Origin: Opisthocomus hoazin
Lineage: Eukaryota > Chordata > Aves > Opisthocomiformes > Opisthocomidae
DNA: 64,000 bases
NCBI RefSeq assembly: GCF_030867145.1
Contig: NC_134440.1
Span: forward strand, 5,208,001 to 5,272,000
Reading direction: 5' to 3'
Shown: positions 36,281-46,585 of the stretch, piece by piece
How positions within the stretch are numbered: the stretch's first letter is position 1
Layout of the letters: each line of letters starts with the position of its first letter
The notes under the pieces: generated by a model
Told to the model about the DNA's origin: nothing
What the model saw: the letters and a program-made list of their open reading frames with translations, nothing else
Databases searched by the model: none
Position numbers and translations under genes: made by a program

Positions 36281-37099
36281 AGGCGCACTCCCTCTCTGCC
36301 CCACAGCACACCAGTAGCCGGGTGTTCCCTGTCAGCCCCGTGGTGCCAGCCCACAGGCAGGAAAGGTCCCTGCTGACCGAGAGGTCTGGGCATCCGTGTA
36401 TGGACCTGGCTGGGACAAAACGGAGCTGGCAATGAGAAGATTCTTGACCATCCGATGAGGGGAAGGAGGATGAGAGCAACCTTCCATCTCAGGAGGAGCA
36501 GAGCTGCTATTTCAAGGACTTCAGCAATGTGGCCCATGCAGCAGGGCTTCTGCAGCTCTGTCCTCCTCAGCAGTCACGTGTGCTAGATTTGGGGTAAAAA
36601 GACCAGGTCTTCCCTCATTTTCCTGTCTCTTGTAGAGCCAGGGTTGCCTAGTGGCTTCTGTTGTAAAATCATATATTGATTGCTTGTCACTGTGCCCAGC
36701 TCTACCTGTTTACAAGACCTTGCTTTGGATCTACTGCAGGATACTTTTTTTTTTTTTTAAGGAAAATTTTGGCTTAAATGAGATTGGAGGAAACTTATGT
36801 TTCCTTCTTGTTGCAGAAAAAAGCTTTGTCCTTTAGAACAGAACCTGAAACAAAGCATAGTGATGGTTACCTCTTCGTTGGTTCACATTTGTCCATGGGA
36901 GGAAAATGTCATTGATACATCTGGCGAGATGAGACTGAAACCAGCAACAAAGTCCTCCAAAACCCCCCTGTCCGTCCTCACCCTCTGTCGCGGGGGGTGA
37001 TTCTCTATCGCTCCTGGAGCTCGGGTCCACCATCGCAATCGCAGAGGGGTCTCACAGTCTTGTGGTCCAAACGAGGTTGGATGCAGCATGTGGAACAGC

Positions 37100-37280
37100 A
37101 AGGCCAAACGCTGAAAAAGGAGAATTAGCAGAGACGTTGAACAGCTGCCCAGGCATAGGAAGAAATAGCGAGTGATTTTGCCATTAATTGCTGTATCATA
37201 ATGCTGTTGTTGCAGAAGGGGGCCTAATTAAAGTGGCTGAGACAACCTTCTGTCTGGCAAATCCCAGCTTTCAAGTGGCT
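37100..37280. promoter_or_regulatory. AT-rich island, candidate enhancer
   Basis: Contains CCATTAATTGCTG (around 37183) and CCTAATTAAAG (TAATTAA at 37225-37231), separated by CATAATGCTG. Non-coding and non-repetitive. Confidence 0.38.
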
Positions 37281-38669
37281 TGACCTTGCAGTGTCAATAA
37301 CGTTCCTTAGCTGTGGATTTGGGGACTTAATCCAGCAGCTGCCAATGACCCGGCCAACCCGTGGCATTGCTACTTGGTGACAGGAGCAGGGTCGCTTCTC
37401 TGGAAGCCTTCTGAGGGTGCGGGAAGAGCTTCTTCGGCTTTGGCTATGCTGAGCCCAAGGGATCACTTTCCCCAAGGAGGGTCTGCTTCAAAAGACAGCA
37501 AACATTTGCTTAAAGCCTGGTCTTTATCTGGTGTCAGCTCCAAATTTGCATCCCAGCCTTGGGTCGGGCACTTACACCGACCACGTGAAACCTTGTGCTC
37601 TTTTTCTCTGTTACTGCCAGTGGAACAGTTCATCTTCAAGAGAATTATGTGGATCAAGCTGGACAAACTTAGGTGATCAAGTAGGAGATCTTGATAGTCC
37701 ATCATCAACAGTCTGCTGACCAATGCCAGCCGTCACAGCCACAGCAACTGGTGACACGTCCATCTCGGATTTTCTTAAGACTAACTATGTCTCCTAGGCA
37801 GAAGCTGGGACAGCAGGAGCCTCTGGGAGCAAAGAGGAATGATCTTCAGGATGCTTCTGTCTCACCTGGTGCTAACAGACAGGGAATGTGCAGGCTTGGG
37901 GACCAGGGCAACTGGTCTTACCACCTCTGCTTTGCACTGCACGTGCCTGTTCACCCTCCAAGACGTGGCCTAGAAACCGTACCCCCAGGCCCTCTCCCTG
38001 GCATCACTTGGTCCTCTCCAGGGCTCACTGTGGCCGTGGCAGTCCCTGGCTGCAGAGGACTCCAAGATGACACTGTCATGAACTCTACAGGTGCTGGAGT
38101 AGCAGAAGGACCACAGTTCCTCTGCTCCCCTCTCTGTAATGGTTACGGGAGCTCTTGGTAGTTGCTGGGGCTGGGAGGCTGCGCAGGGAGAGGTCACAAC
38201 ACTTGCAGATATCTAAGAACAGGTCAGCTGTAGAGCATCATTCATGTTCTCCGTAATAGCTTTGCAAAGCTGAACTTGGCTCGCGGGAAAGAGTAACGAG
38301 GTGCAATTCTCTGCTTGATCAGCTGCCATTACGGAGGAGTCAGCGGCTCCCGAGCGCTCTGGATAAGCCCGAGGAAGGACACTCTCTTCCCTCCTTGTCA
38401 CCCAAGCACGCTGAGAAATGTGTCCTCAGCCCGCGGCAGGAAGGTTCGGCTCGGCACTCGGTACTTTCCAGGAAAGGGGATGGGAGCTGCCACCAGCCCT
38501 GCCGGTCTCGGGGGATTGGGAGAGGGGACTGGCGTGTGTGACCTGGCTGCGTCCCCACCGCCTCGCTCCACGGCAGCCTGCAGCAGCGCAGCTCGTTGCC
38601 TTCGGACCTGGGAGAGCCGAGAAGCTCTCCGGAGTCGTCCAGCCCTTGCTGCAGTCCCATCCCACAATA

Positions 38670-39060
38670 AGTCAGAAGTGAATTTTCGTTAATGGCCATT
38701 GGCAGCTAAATTAAAATCTTTAATTAGTGAAACCTGCATGAATAGAGAATGATTTTCACTGAGCCACGGGCAACTATTTTTGCCTGGAAACGAAGCAGCC
38801 ATGTGTGCGTTTGCAGTCACCATCCTCAAAGACAAAAACAGTCATTCCGTGCCACAGGGTTTTACCCAGTGCAACCACTGCAGTATTTTACAATATCACT
38901 TTGTCAGCACTTAAAAAAAAGAGCTTAGGTCCCTTTCTGAGATTTATTGCGTTTCATAGGTGAATAGATTTTTGATTAGAGAAACACTCTGCCTTTTTCT
39001 TTCAGAAGTAGTGAGAGAATGCAAGGGCTGAACCTCCTTTAATTATCAAGTCCTTTAAGT
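38670..39060. promoter_or_regulatory. AT-rich island, candidate enhancer
   Basis: Nearly 400 bp of non-repetitive sequence with an ATTGG (CCAAT) box in GGCCATTGGCAG, TTTAATTAGTG (TAATTAG at 38721-38727) and CTTTAATTATC. One of the best candidates for a conserved non-coding element here. Confidence 0.4.
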
Positions 39061-41100
39061 CCAGGCAGAACAAACTCCCGGCGGTGCAATGAGCTCAGCA
39101 CAGCCCGAAGCCTGGCCCACCCCTCCCGGTGCTTTGCTGGGGCGGTGGCTGCGCAGGCTGCGGCGCGGTGTGAGATCCGTGCTCCGAAGTGCAGTCGGGA
39201 CCGAGATTTTCGAATGCCGGAGCCTTCCGTGTGCCTGCGGGAACTTGTGTCCCCAGTTTCCCCGAGGCTCATCCAGCTTTTTCTGTTGTAAGAGGCAAAA
39301 TCTTCAGCAGAAGGATGTCCTCCAGCTCCGAAACCCTTCCAAGAAGAGAGGGCAGAGTGGGAAGCTCCCCGTGTAGTGATTCCCCCAGGCACGTACTTTT
39401 TCACAGAGGCTTAAGGAGGGAGGAATTTCAAGACAAAAGTATTAGAGCAGATGGAGTTCGGCTTCCAGCTCTTCTTTGTCTGCTCAGGGACAGAGGGAGA
39501 GGGTACAGCGCTGGAAAGGGCGATGATCAGCGCAGGATCCTGGTTAAGATGTTCCATTATTTTGTTTTGTTATTTTTTTTAATGATAATTTTTTAAATGT
39601 TTCCCACCTGTCTGGAGTGTAGGTGGCCAGCACAAGCAGTGCTACAGCTGAGATCTTTTCCCCATGCAATCAGCTTACACACACCCCCATCCAGCTGCCT
39701 GCAGCCGTCCTGGGAGACAGGAGGTGGGGATCCTACGCACGCTACAGGTCTTGCTCTCTGTCCTGTAGGGCTGGTGTCCCCTGGATACTGGACCTGGGAT
39801 CCTCTGTACACTGTGGCTTGACCATAAAGGGTGGCTTGCCCAGACTTATCACTCTTGGGGAATCCACGCATGTGGTCACTAAAGCCATTTTGTGCTTACC
39901 CTGCTGCCAGTTCCTTGAAGGAGAGAGATCTGCTCTCCTCGCAGAGCCCAACAAGGTCCGTTGCTTTGGTCGAGAAGCCTTGTCCTGACGGGCTTTGCCT
40001 GCAGTGCTGGGAACTTCTGGGCCAGAGGAGACCTTCTTGGTCTCTACGAGGCGCTACCAGGCAGCACAGTAAGAGCTGCTGCCACTGTTGCGGCAAGGAG
40101 TGACCCGCTTGCCTGGTGGGGTTTTGTGCTCCTCTGGGAAGGCTCCAAAGCAAACCAGGTTGCAACAGCGAGGGTTGCAGGCTCCGCTGCTCCTCACAGG
40201 TACTCCAGTCCCCGTGCTTTTGGGAAGGTGTGGGCTGGGACTGCTGCACACCCGCGTGCTCAGCCCTCCTTGCTCCTCTTGGCTCCTGCTCAGGGCGAAG
40301 AGACCAGTCGGGGTCACAGATGCAGCCTGCTCTGCTGGAAACGATCCCAGCCGGGGAATTCCCGTCCGACCCGTAACATGGCTGGCTCATGGAGAGCCCT
40401 CAGCTGAAGTAATTGTGTTTGCACAAACAACCCTCATCAGTTTAAAGGAGATGAAATCAGCGGGAGCTCATTGAGATGCAGCCACAGTCTCCAGCACGGA
40501 GCAGAGCTGCTGTCACGGTCTGACACGGGAGCGGCAGGACCGAGGATGCCCCGCGGCGGGGGATGCTCCTCTCGGGGTTGGTGCAGGGTGCAGGGTGCTG
40601 GGTCTCCACAGCAGCTCTGTGCATTGCACCCAGCTGGCTTCTGAGAGAGGGGAAGGGCTGGGGGAGGCGTTGAGGACCCCTCTCCACAGATTGGGCTTAG
40701 AAATGGTAGCACAGGCTGGAGCAGGCTTCACGGAAAGCGTGCAAGCGGCCAGGGCAGCTGGAGGGAGGTTGGTTTGCGCTCCCTTGCCTTCACAGCCCAA
40801 CAGCCTGGGGCAAAGGACGACTGGGAAAGACACAGTCGCTTGGAGAGGTAAATGAGCCACAGGGAAGCCCACAAGAAATCTGGGTCTCAAAACCAAGCAA
40901 CAGCTGGAAATGGTGAAAACTCATGCTGTCGTCTCAGGGACCGGCTGCCGTCGTGAGTTTGGATGCTGTGCTGGTGGGAGCAGCTCAGAGGTCTCATCCT
41001 GGCCAGGAGCTGTGATGTTCAGGACGTGGCAAGGTTACTTGGCTAACTGTGGTGCAGGAGACACGTGAAAATCATGGCTGTGGGGCCAAAGGGAGGGTTA

Positions 41101-41205
41101 GACAGGGCTTGACTGGGCTGGACTGGACTGCATTGAGGTAAGATGGGCTGAAATGGGCTGGGCTATACTGGGCTGAGCTGGGTTGGGGTGGGGTGGACTG
41201 CATGG
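41101..41205. repeat. Degenerate pentameric GGCTG/GACTG repeat
   Basis: About 105 bp of imperfect 5-bp units on the plus strand, variants of GGACTG, GGGCTG and GGGGTG. It resembles a decayed pentanucleotide microsatellite. Confidence 0.75.
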
Positions 41206-41409
41206 AGGATGCTCTGCCAGTGGGTGCCCGTCAGCAGGAGGGCTCTGAGCGTCCTTGACATGAGCAGGTCCTGCGCCTTGCAGGGGACCCGGCTCCGCAA
41301 ACGGTGCAGCCGCAGAGCGCAAAAGGCTCCCGCGACTCTTCCGTGCATGGATGTGAAGAGGCCTTGAGGAACCGGTGTTCATTCACCCCCCTCCCCGAGT
41401 CCTGCCAGA

Positions 41410-41640
41410 GGACGGATGACTAGCAAAGCAACATTAATTTTGCAGAGAGGCCACTAATGTGTCCTGTCTCCCCTTTGCCCCAGGCAGCGAGCGTTCCCTG
41501 CACTGATTAAGTGTGAGAATGCTCTCAGTAGGCACCTTTCAGAAAAAAAACATTTCAATTAGCAGCTGAGATGGATCGAGCAGGAAATTGGGTGGTTATT
41601 TCCAGATATTTACAATGAATCACCTCGTCGTAGGGAGGGG
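41410..41640. promoter_or_regulatory. AT-rich island, candidate enhancer
   Basis: Contains ACATTAATTTTGC (41431), CACTGATTAAGTG and TTTCAATTAGCAGCTGAG, where a homeodomain core abuts a CAGCTG E-box. Non-coding. Confidence 0.35.
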
Positions 41641-44600
41641 GCATGCTGCACTGTGCTGAGGGGGATCACAGTTCTGCTCCTCTGGTACCGCTACACAGAG
41701 AGGAGTTCGCTTTGATGGTTTGGTGACTAATTTTTGGCCAGATGAATTTTTGCACTTGGGAAATCGCTGAGATTGCAGTCCCAGTTGGGGATTGCAAAGG
41801 GTCAAATCCTTCTTGCTGGAGCCCTGGGAGGAGCTGAGACGGCTGGGCGGTGCCAAATGCTCAGGGGGTTTGATGGTGTGACTGAGTATATTTATTTGCA
41901 GGTCACTTTTGATGTGCTGACCTCCTCCTGGCAGGGGCCTGGACCCTGTGATTGCTGCGCCTTTTAGCTTTGAGGATGTCCCTTGAAGCTGGGTGTGGAT
42001 AACGACCCTATGGTCGTTCTGTCTTGGTTGTGGTGACCAACCACCTGGTGCTCGTTCTTCCTCCAAACTGCATCTCATCATCCCAGGCTCCAAGGCTCTG
42101 GTTGGCTTTCTCCAGAGCAGAAAAACTCATCCTTCGAGTTGGCTCGTGGCGATCCGGCTCACGGAGGTGGGGAGGGCATGCAGGTGGGAGGCAGCAGCAG
42201 GCAGAGCCGGTGCGGGACTGCCAGGCAGCCAGGCTGTGCTGGGCTCCTGGTTCAGGTCCAGGCATGTAGCTGGGTTCCTGGAGAGCCCCCAGAGCCCGGG
42301 CACGGTTCCCCGTGAGCTGGGTGTGACTCCCTGCAAGCCCGGCAGCTCTTTGCATCCCGGAAAGCTGGATGGCTGCTTGAGCCTGGGGTGGGAAGGTCCT
42401 CGCTGGGCTGCAGTGAGATTTTGCTGTCCCTTGAACATCTTCACGGCCAGCTGTGCCCCCAGCATCTCTCTGATGTGCAGTCCCTCATCCTGGGTGCACC
42501 AGGCGATGGCCTGTCTGGCTGGGGTGTGCCTGTCCCGCAGGGATGCTCTGCTCGCTCCGGAGCATCTCAGGCTGCCAGGAGTGGGGCCGTGGGGCTGGGA
42601 CAGACGCTGCCTGTGGACAGACAGATGTCTGGGGTGTGTTGGAGGGGGAGAGTGGTGCAGACGCGTTGCCCTGGGGATTAGAGGGGCTGTTTGGGGCGGG
42701 GAACACAGGGATCCAGGAGCTGTAGCCCGGGGATGGGCAGGCTCTCCCATGGTCTGGCTTTCCCAGGCAGGGAGCTCACGAAACTTCTCTCAGCTCCAAT
42801 TGCTGTGCTCCACCTTTTATTATAATTGATTCTGCATCGCCATAGGAACCCGCTCCAGCGTGAGTGAAGAGCAGCTGCCTTCCCTGTGCGCTCTCCAGGA
42901 GAGAGGCGGCTGCTCCTTCCCTCGAGATGGCAAGCGATGGAGCCGGGAGTCCATGCCAGCCAGGTACCGTCCGGGCCCCATCCCCTCTCGCGGGCTGACG
43001 CTGTGGGGAGCAGAGCCAGGGAGAGCAAGGGGGGGGGAATTCCCTCTGTGCTCAGCTGCCAGGGACCCCCCACCCCTCGCCGTGGTGGGCTCAGGAGATG
43101 GGGCTGGCTCTGTTTGCCTGGTGCTGGGGACCACTATGTCTTCTGATGATGGTTGTCAGGTCTGGATGGAGAGGGCAGGAGGCAGGGTGGGCTGGGTGGG
43201 AGCAACCTTTCCTTGGGGTTTATCTTCTTCCCGGGTGGCTCGGTTTGGCAGTGGTGGGATTTCCGTGTGTGCTGGGATGACGGCAGAGAGGGGGCACGTG
43301 AAGGGTGTGCTGCAGAGCCCCGCACTTGGCCCAGCTTCCCGTGCTCCTCAGGGGGACCAGGGGTCACAGAGCCTGGGATCTGGGGGCAATCACCTCTGCT
43401 TAGCTGGCGCTGGGTGGAAGCTCCTCCTTGGCTGAGGGGGTTGTCCCCTTCAGTTGCATCCAAGCAGATGGGACATCCCTCACATGCCACGTCCCATGCT
43501 CCTGCCCTGGCCTGATCTGCTCAGTTCTCCCTTCCATGTCCAGGGTCTGCTCTACCGCTGGGCTCAGCTGCAGTGGGTGGCTGCATGAGACCATAGAAGC
43601 AGTGGTGGAGAAGGTGGCCTTCCCGTTAGCCATGGGCTGCTTGAGCAGAAGACTGGCCAAGGTCTAACATCAGGGCTTGGGGTACAGACGTGCTGGGCTG
43701 GAGTCCCAGCCTGTCCTGCCATTCCTTGTGGTGGAAGGTGCTTGAAGAGAGGTGTTGTGAGCAGGCTTGAGAGCGTGAGGAGACCTCTGGATACAGCAGA
43801 CCAACTGGGTGATCCTGCTGAGACCTGGGATCTTCCTTAGGCGTGGGTCCTGGCAGCTGGTCCAGACCCATGGCAGGATGTCTCCTGGGCCCCATATGTC
43901 CTTGCCCACCAATGCGCTGAGCCCTGACACAGCCAGGGGATGGCGAGGGGCTGAGAGGGTTCGTGAAGGACCCCCCAGGATCCTGCTGTAGGTAATGAGC
44001 ATTCACAGACAGAAGCCCAGTGCTGGGCTGTAGGACCTGGGCAGAGCCTGGCGCTGCCTGTCCCTGGGCAGCTGCCTGGTGTTTGCCTGCGTGGCCGGGA
44101 CGGATGCACCCCATGGGGGTGTGAAGGTGTGTGGGGGTCTTGGCATCCCTCCTGGGGCCCAGCATTGTCTGTACAGCGCATGTGCCCCCCTCGGCGGGGC
44201 CGGGAGGGTCTTTCCCTGCCCAGGGCGTTCAGTGGAGGGTGCTGGGGTTAAGGCTCGCTCCCCAGCGCAGTAAGAGGGAAGCTGGGAAGGGGAAGTTGCA
44301 CACACGGCTCTCCCGGCAAACTGGGCCCCTGAAATGGGAAACAGCTTGGTTCCTGCTGGGCCCGGCTGTCTGCTCAACAAGGACAGAGGAGATGGCCCCC
44401 GTGTGAGCCCTGCACCAGCGTTTGGTGGCAAAGGCTGGAGCAGATCTGCAGGGACAACGCAGCGATTTGGCTTTGGGATGCGTAGGAAGGGAACACAGAA
44501 ATACATCGGGATAGTCCCAGCCCTGCTTGCTCCCGGGTCCAGGGTGCATCCCGTAAAGCAGCTGGAGAACACAGCCCTGCGTTCTCAGCACGTGCCAGCC

Positions 44601-44799
44601 AGGAGGTCCACAACGTGCTTTTATATGGGGCAGAAAGACCTCTGAGAACCTGGTGCAGCTCTTTGCTCCAGGGCTCTGCGTCCCGTTGGAAGCCCGGCTT
44701 CCCCTGGCAGAGCCTCCGGTTGCGCCGACGCTGGCAGCCGTGCAGTGACCCAGTGGGATTCGTTCGTCTGACCCGGCAGCAACATTGACTGAAAAAGGC

Positions 44800-44963
44800 A
44801 ATGTGAACCCTGCAAAGAATCCGGCTCCGTGTCACGGTGCCAGGCGCGAGGGTTCCTTCCCAGCAAGGGACGAGCGGACCCGCCTCAGACAGACGGACCC
44901 TTGGCTTTGGGAGCGCAGGAGTGCGACGACGGAGGGAGCGCCGAGGCCTCGCTGCACTTGCAA
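44800..44963 (+). promoter_or_regulatory. CpG-rich candidate CTXN1 promoter and first exon
   Basis: The sequence at 44.7-45.3 kb is CpG-dense compared with its AT-rich flank. A possible 5' UTR exon ends at 44963 with a donor-like CAA|gtaaag, 4.5 kb upstream of the CTXN1 acceptor. No long ORF is open across it. Assignment to CTXN1 rests only on position, orientation and the need for an upstream exon. It could also be an unrelated CpG patch. Confidence 0.3.
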
Positions 44964-45389
44964 GTAAAGCCTTTTCCCATCTCCCAGGAGCTTAGGTCCT
45001 AGGAATCCTCCCGCTTAGGCAGGAACTTGTTTGCCTGCAACCCTCGCGAGGGCGTTTTGCTTTCGTATCTCCCCGGCGATCGCGTTTGCTGTCGGGTTGC
45101 AACAGGCGGTTGGGCACCATGTGCAGCGACGCGATGAATATGAACCAAGGGGAGCGCGCGGAGCTGCCTCCGGCGAGACCCCGGGCTCCCACGGAGCAGC
45201 AGATCTGCTCTCAGCCCTTTGCCCGAGCCCTGTGTTAGTCCTTACGCTACGCCGCTCCCCTGCCCTGCTCATTTTGACCACAGAACCATCTTGGTTGGGC
45301 ATTTCCAGGACCCTGGAGGCATCTGTCTTCTGAGTTTTTCTCCTAGATGTCTCAAATCGATTTGTGTGGGGAGCAGCAGTAGGTTTGGG

Positions 45390-46210
45390 CTTTTCAAAGC
45401 GGGGTTATTAGCACTGTCCCAACGAATTTGCTCCAGTTCTTACTCTGTGTGCTGTCATTTTATTCTGGTCTCTACGAAAGCTTCATCTGAACGTGTTTTA
45501 GCCCCTCCTAGCTCTCGTCCATCAAAACCAGCTCCGCTTTCTCCTGTTAAGACATTAGTCTCATTCCTCATGGTTATATAATTGTAGAAGTCTATTTTTG
45601 GTTATGAAAGTACGAAGCTGGGTATATTTAAAAGTGTGCAAACAGAGTAATTCCCGAGTTGTGGGGCTGCATTCATGACACTGTGCAATTAAACCCCGCT
45701 CCGCTCTGGCTCATGTCCTGTCATCTTCCAGTTTCATTCTTTGAGCGGATCAGGCTTTTCTGGTGCAATTCTGCTTTACAGTGCAAATCATGTGGGTTTG
45801 TTTTGTTTTTTTTTTTTAATTCCTGCTGATAAAACGCACACCTTTCAGTGCCAGGTGTGGCAAAGCTGACAAACTCCCAGCCCCCCGCGACAAATTCACC
45901 CGTGACTTGGGGGGCTGCCTTATCGCCTGGGCCCTGGGTCCGGAGCTGGGCTCCCGCTCTCCGTCCCCCGCACGCCGGCTGCGCGGGCTGTGCACCAGCG
46001 CAGAGCAAAGCACGGCTGCGCTGAGGCTCCCGGCTTCATCTTTTATTTGCTGGTGGGAGTCAGCTGTTTGGAGGAGGAACAGGTTATTTTTGAGCAAGGT
46101 TACTTCACTGTAAATTGGAAGTAACACCCAAAATGTTCATATCCAGAAATCGCTTTCCGGCTGACACAGATGACTTTCTCCAGCTGCTTTCCCTAATTAG
46201 GCTCTGATTC
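45390..46210. promoter_or_regulatory. AT-rich stretch upstream of CTXN1, candidate enhancer
   Basis: AT-rich segments at 45.4-45.85 and 46.02-46.2 kb surround a short CpG-rich patch. The second has the palindrome CTAATTAG (46193-46200) just before a CR1. It lies 3-4 kb upstream of the CTXN1 coding exon, in the presumed first intron. Confidence 0.35.
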
Positions 46211-46227
46211 TGCTTGGGACACTTCTT

Positions 46228-46585
46228 AGAATCAAAGGATGGTTTGAGTTGGGAGGGATTTGAGTTGGGAGGGACCTTTCCAGGCCACCCAGTCCAACCC
46301 CCTGCCATCAGCAGGGATATCTTCCACTGGATCGGGCTGCTCAGAGCCCCGTCCAGCCTGGCCTTGAATGTCTCCAGGGATGGGGCATCTCCCACCTCTC
46401 CGGGCAACCTGTGCCAGGGTTTCACCACCCTCAGAGTAAAAATTTTCATCCTTATATCTGAATTTACCCTCTTTTAGTTTAAAACCATCACGCCTGTTCC
46501 CACCTTTCTTACAAGCCCCCCTTAGGTATTGAAAGGCTGCAATAAGGTCTCCCCGGAGCCTTCTCTTCCCCAGCCTCCCGTGCTT
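46228..46585 (-). mobile_element. CR1 LINE, older subfamily, with 16-bp internal duplication
   Basis: A reverse-oriented CR1 starting AGAATCAAAGGATGG, containing the CTGGATCGGGCTGCTCAGAG region and ending near the ORF2 end. The unit TTTGAGTTGGGAGGGA is tandemly duplicated at 46243-46274. Confidence 0.9.

Larger units (their letters stand above)
34701..44700. other. Gene-poor interval with AT islands and pentamer repeat
   Basis: No exon recognised. Apart from the listed AT islands, the CR1 stub at 35188 and the pentamer repeat at 41101, the sequence is ordinary GC-rich intergenic or intronic DNA. If CTXN1 or another transcript starts at the 8.9 kb CpG block, this would be intron. Confidence 0.5.

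Noticed and set aside
41993-42829. 278-residue plus-strand frame
   Set aside because: No homology I recognise, overlapping minus-strand frames of similar length, and no splice or promoter context.
45118-45234. Short ORF with Kozak-like start in the CpG patch
   Set aside because: Only 38 codons, not recognised, and no donor before its stop. Could be a uORF but nothing shows it is translated.
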